Of a DNA stretch of 7,216 bases, positions 5,658-7,216 are shown in pieces. Source of the DNA: Planctomycetaceae bacterium (GTDB taxonomy: Bacteria > Planctomycetota > Planctomycetia > Pirellulales > Pirellulaceae). A program made the translations under genes and the position numbers. Under the pieces are notes generated by a model. It made no database searches. It saw only the letters and a program-made list of their open reading frames with translations, and had not been told where the DNA came from. The DNA lies in contig REEF01000470.1 in assembly GCA_007695205.1 (NCBI GenBank), forward strand, positions 1 through 7,216, given 5' to 3'. Positions within the stretch are counted from its first letter, which is position 1, and each line of letters begins with the position of its first letter.

Positions 5658-6924
5658 AACGAGCCAGGACCATGCCGATGGTTGGGCCGTGATAGACGAC
5701 GCGACCACTGGCGTCCAACGCGCCGGGGCCGGAAACCAAGGAGTTGACGTCCACCAGAAAGTTCTCCGATGCGAGCGCCACGCCGCTGAGCCACATCGCG
5801 TTGTAACCCAGGCGGAAGGTCCAGGCCGGAGCGACTTGGTAATTGAACATCAGAGACAAATCGCCCATGAAGGCGGTGCGATCAGCCTGGGCTGTCGTGA
5901 GCGCCGGAAAGCTCTGCACGCTGGACTCGATGCGATTCGATGCGTCGTTGAAGAACATCACGCCCTTGATCTCGAAGTCGATCCAGCCGCGGTCGACCAC
6001 CAGGAACTGGGACAGGGCACCGATTTGGATCCCGAACATGTTGTTGCCCGTCTTTACACTGACGTCGTGATTGGTGTCCTTGTATTCAAACAGTTCGTCG
6101 ATGCCCATGTAACGCAAACCGATCAGACACGACGTTTCTGCACGCACCTGCCGGTCGACCGCCGTACGCACTCGCCGCCGCAGATTCAGCTCGGCGCTGT
6201 CCAAACGCGATTGAAATCGGATATCGGCGTTCATGTTGAAGTCCAGGCCCGGCTGCGGATTCCATTCATCTTCCGTCAACGTGAACAAGCCTGGCAATCC
6301 GCCCGGATTGCCGAAGTTGGAAAGCGGCGAAAGCATGTTGCCATCAACGCCCCCCTCGATGGGCTCCCTATATCGGACCTGAGCCCTGTCCGACCAGTTG
6401 TGCGTGCCGAAATAAGAACCTTCGATCCGATACCAGTCGCCCAGGGCTCGGCCGAGCGTCACGCGGAACCCTGGTTCGAAATTGTTGTTGAAATCATTGG
6501 TGCCCAGGACGGCTTCGCGCGGGTAAGTGACGATCTCATCGACGACGGCTCCGTCACTATCGCGGATCACTTCTACGTTCCTGGAGGCGATGGCCTGGAA
6601 CGGCTGCGATCCGCGCTGGTCGCGCAGCAGCGGCAGGAATTCGGCCGAGGCGTACCACAGGGGGGGGGTCGAATTGTGAAACAGGCAATCCCGGTCCCGA
6701 TCAAAGTACCCGCCGCCGCACGGATCGTGCCAGAACAGGCTGTGACCGCCCAGCGTCTCAAGCACTGGGTACGGGGCCGGACAATTCGCCATATCGACGC
6801 AACCGGAACCGCAACCGCAATTGTCGGCGAAGCCCGGAGTTGCCCATCCCACCATGCCCAACACGATCAGCGCCCAAAACACCATCAACGTCGCTCGTCT
6901 GGTCTTCCATGCTGGCCGATCCAT
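5656..6924 (-). CDS. BBP7-family outer-membrane beta-barrel protein
   Basis: This 422-residue protein matches the BBP7 family (PF07585), outer-membrane proteins specific to planctomycetes. The signal peptide has a basic start (KTRR, 7-10), hydrophobic core 13-28 and probable cleavage after GFA (residue 33). A Cys/Gly-rich stretch (NCGCGSGC) follows, then alternating polar/aromatic beta-strands: WYASAEFLPL, GFRVTLGR, WYRIEGSYFG, SAELNLRRR, LIGLRYMGI, FRLGYNAMWL and a closing YHGPTIGMVLAR, as in transmembrane barrels. The ATG at 6924 is chosen because GAGGGGGG (6941-6934) is 9 nt upstream and it gives a normal signal peptide. In-frame ATGs at 6951, 6933 and 6930 are possible, the last two crowding the ribosome site. 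The coding strand has a C9 run (6668-6660) near residue 85. Function is probably structural, transport or surface contact and is not defined by the sequence. It is convergent to the hydrolase operon and probably transcribed alone. Confidence 0.9.
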   Translation of the reverse strand: MDRPAWKTRRATLMVFWALIVLGMVGWATPGFADNCGCGSGCVDMANCPAPYPVLETLGGHSLFWHDPCGGGYFDRDRDCLFHNSTPPLWYASAEFLPLLRDQRGSQPFQAIASRNVEVIRDSDGAVVDEIVTYPREAVLGTNDFNNNFEPGFRVTLGRALGDWYRIEGSYFGTHNWSDRAQVRYREPIEGGVDGNMLSPLSNFGNPGGLPGLFTLTEDEWNPQPGLDFNMNADIRFQSRLDSAELNLRRRVRTAVDRQVRAETSCLIGLRYMGIDELFEYKDTNHDVSVKTGNNMFGIQIGALSQFLVVDRGWIDFEIKGVMFFNDASNRIESSVQSFPALTTAQADRTAFMGDLSLMFNYQVAPAWTFRLGYNAMWLSGVALASENFLVDVNSLVSGPGALDASGRVVYHGPTIGMVLAR

Positions 6925-6933
6925 TTGCATCAT

Positions 6934-6941
6934 CCCCCCTC
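6934..6941 (-). promoter_or_regulatory. G-rich ribosome-binding site of the BBP7 gene
   Basis: GAGGGGGG on the minus strand lies 9 nt before the ATG at 6924 and only 3 nt before the ATG at 6930. It supports the 6924 start. The G6 run is a homopolymer whose length could vary. Confidence 0.5.
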
Positions 6942-6952
6942 GGAAATCCATG

Positions 6953-7016
6953 CGGTTTCAAACCGTACTCGCCTCGAGCGCGAGCGTAATCCTTAGCATT
7001 AGTTCGACGGTTTCAA
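6953..7016. promoter_or_regulatory. Palindrome and repeated CGGTTTCAA word upstream of BBP7
   Basis: CGGTTT-C-AAACCG (6953-6965) is a 13-base palindrome close upstream of the BBP7 start. Its left half recurs at 7008-7016 as CGGTTTCAA, 55 bases away, whose reverse complement gives TTGAAA, a possible -35 box for the minus-strand gene. No convincing -10 box with 17-base spacing was found (TAAGGA lies 15 bases downstream). This could be an operator pair or chance. The rest of 6966-7195 has only a weak 7-bp inverted repeat (7053-7059 with 7100-7106) and no supportable gene. Confidence 0.25.
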
Positions 7017-7195
7017 TCGATACCAGCAATGTCTTTGGCATACTCGGTAAAACTCCCGCAAATTACCTGAATTCACACGTAGCGGCGACTTGCACCCCCG
7101 CGGGAGGGCATGACGTGTTTGATGTTCGTTGCCAACGTTAGCCCGCTCGCTTATACTTAGGGTCGGCAAATGAATTAGTGTGGCGTTTCGCGGAA

Positions 7196-7213
7196 GGGGT
7201 CGGGGGTAGTTTT
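7196..7213. repeat. Second, diverged copy of the GGGGTCGGGAGTC repeat arm at the window edge
   Basis: GGGGTCGGGGGTAGTTTT matches the left arm at 5481-5498 at 16 of 18 bases in the same orientation. The sequence ends at 7216, so a right arm, if any, cannot be seen. The two copies flank the BBP7 gene. Confidence 0.6.
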
Positions 7214-7216
7214 TGG

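Noticed and set aside
5641..6996. Open frame of 451 codons on the plus strand
   Set aside because: It is antisense to the BBP7 gene, which has a signal peptide and family strands. The plus-strand translation has no domain or convincing ribosome-binding site.
7053..7106. CTCCCGC / GCGGGAG inverted repeat
   Set aside because: Seven bases with a 40-base loop in GC-rich DNA is near chance level and no role is suggested by position.
6821..7141. Small plus-strand open frame upstream of BBP7
   Set aside because: It overlaps the BBP7 signal-peptide region in antisense and has no recognised domain or ribosome-binding site.

Overview
The window looks like chromosomal DNA of a planctomycete, probably from the Pirellulales / Rhodopirellula side. 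The evidence is a BBP7-type outer-membrane beta-barrel protein, a secreted DUF1080 (3-keto-disaccharide hydrolase family) protein, sulfur-rich export signals, visibly GC-rich coding sequence and repeats of the GGGGTCGGGAGTC type. No rRNA, tRNA, CRISPR array or intact transposase gene was seen. The taxonomic call is an inference from gene families.

Region 1 (1-1428, + strand) is the end of a DNA-modification locus. It holds the C-terminal 276 residues of an N-6 adenine DNA methylase, whose start lies upstream of the window. This is overlapped by 13 nt by a complete HNH endonuclease gene. The two are translationally coupled and could form a restriction-modification or defence pair.

Region 2 (1429-5426, + strand) is a likely three-gene hydrolase operon. 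It starts after a 179-bp gap carrying a possible sigma70-like promoter. The genes are a secreted DUF1080 protein, an exported tandem alpha/beta-hydrolase of acetyl-xylan-esterase type, and a PHB-depolymerase/LpqC-like (feruloyl-esterase-like) serine hydrolase with no visible signal peptide. The gaps are 68 and 43 bp and no terminator is visible between the genes. A plausible joint role is extracytoplasmic removal of sugar modifications and ester groups from complex, perhaps algal or plant, polysaccharides, with a last de-esterification step possibly inside the cell.

Region 3 (5427-5655) separates convergent genes. It contains a perfect 18-bp inverted repeat with a 37-nt centre and, just before the next gene's stop codon, a TGCCTGTCC core between A5 and T7. 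Both look like dispersed planctomycete repeat elements and may also end transcription.

Region 4 (5656-6924, - strand) encodes the BBP7-family outer-membrane protein. It has a run of nine C inside the coding sequence and a G6 run in its ribosome-binding site. Its upstream region (6925-7216) has a small palindrome, a repeated CGGTTTCAA word and, at the window edge, a second diverged copy of the Region 3 repeat arm.

The points most worth following are the methylase-HNH pair, the pseudo-catalytic second domain of the tandem hydrolase, the C9 tract in a surface protein, and the paired repeats flanking that gene.
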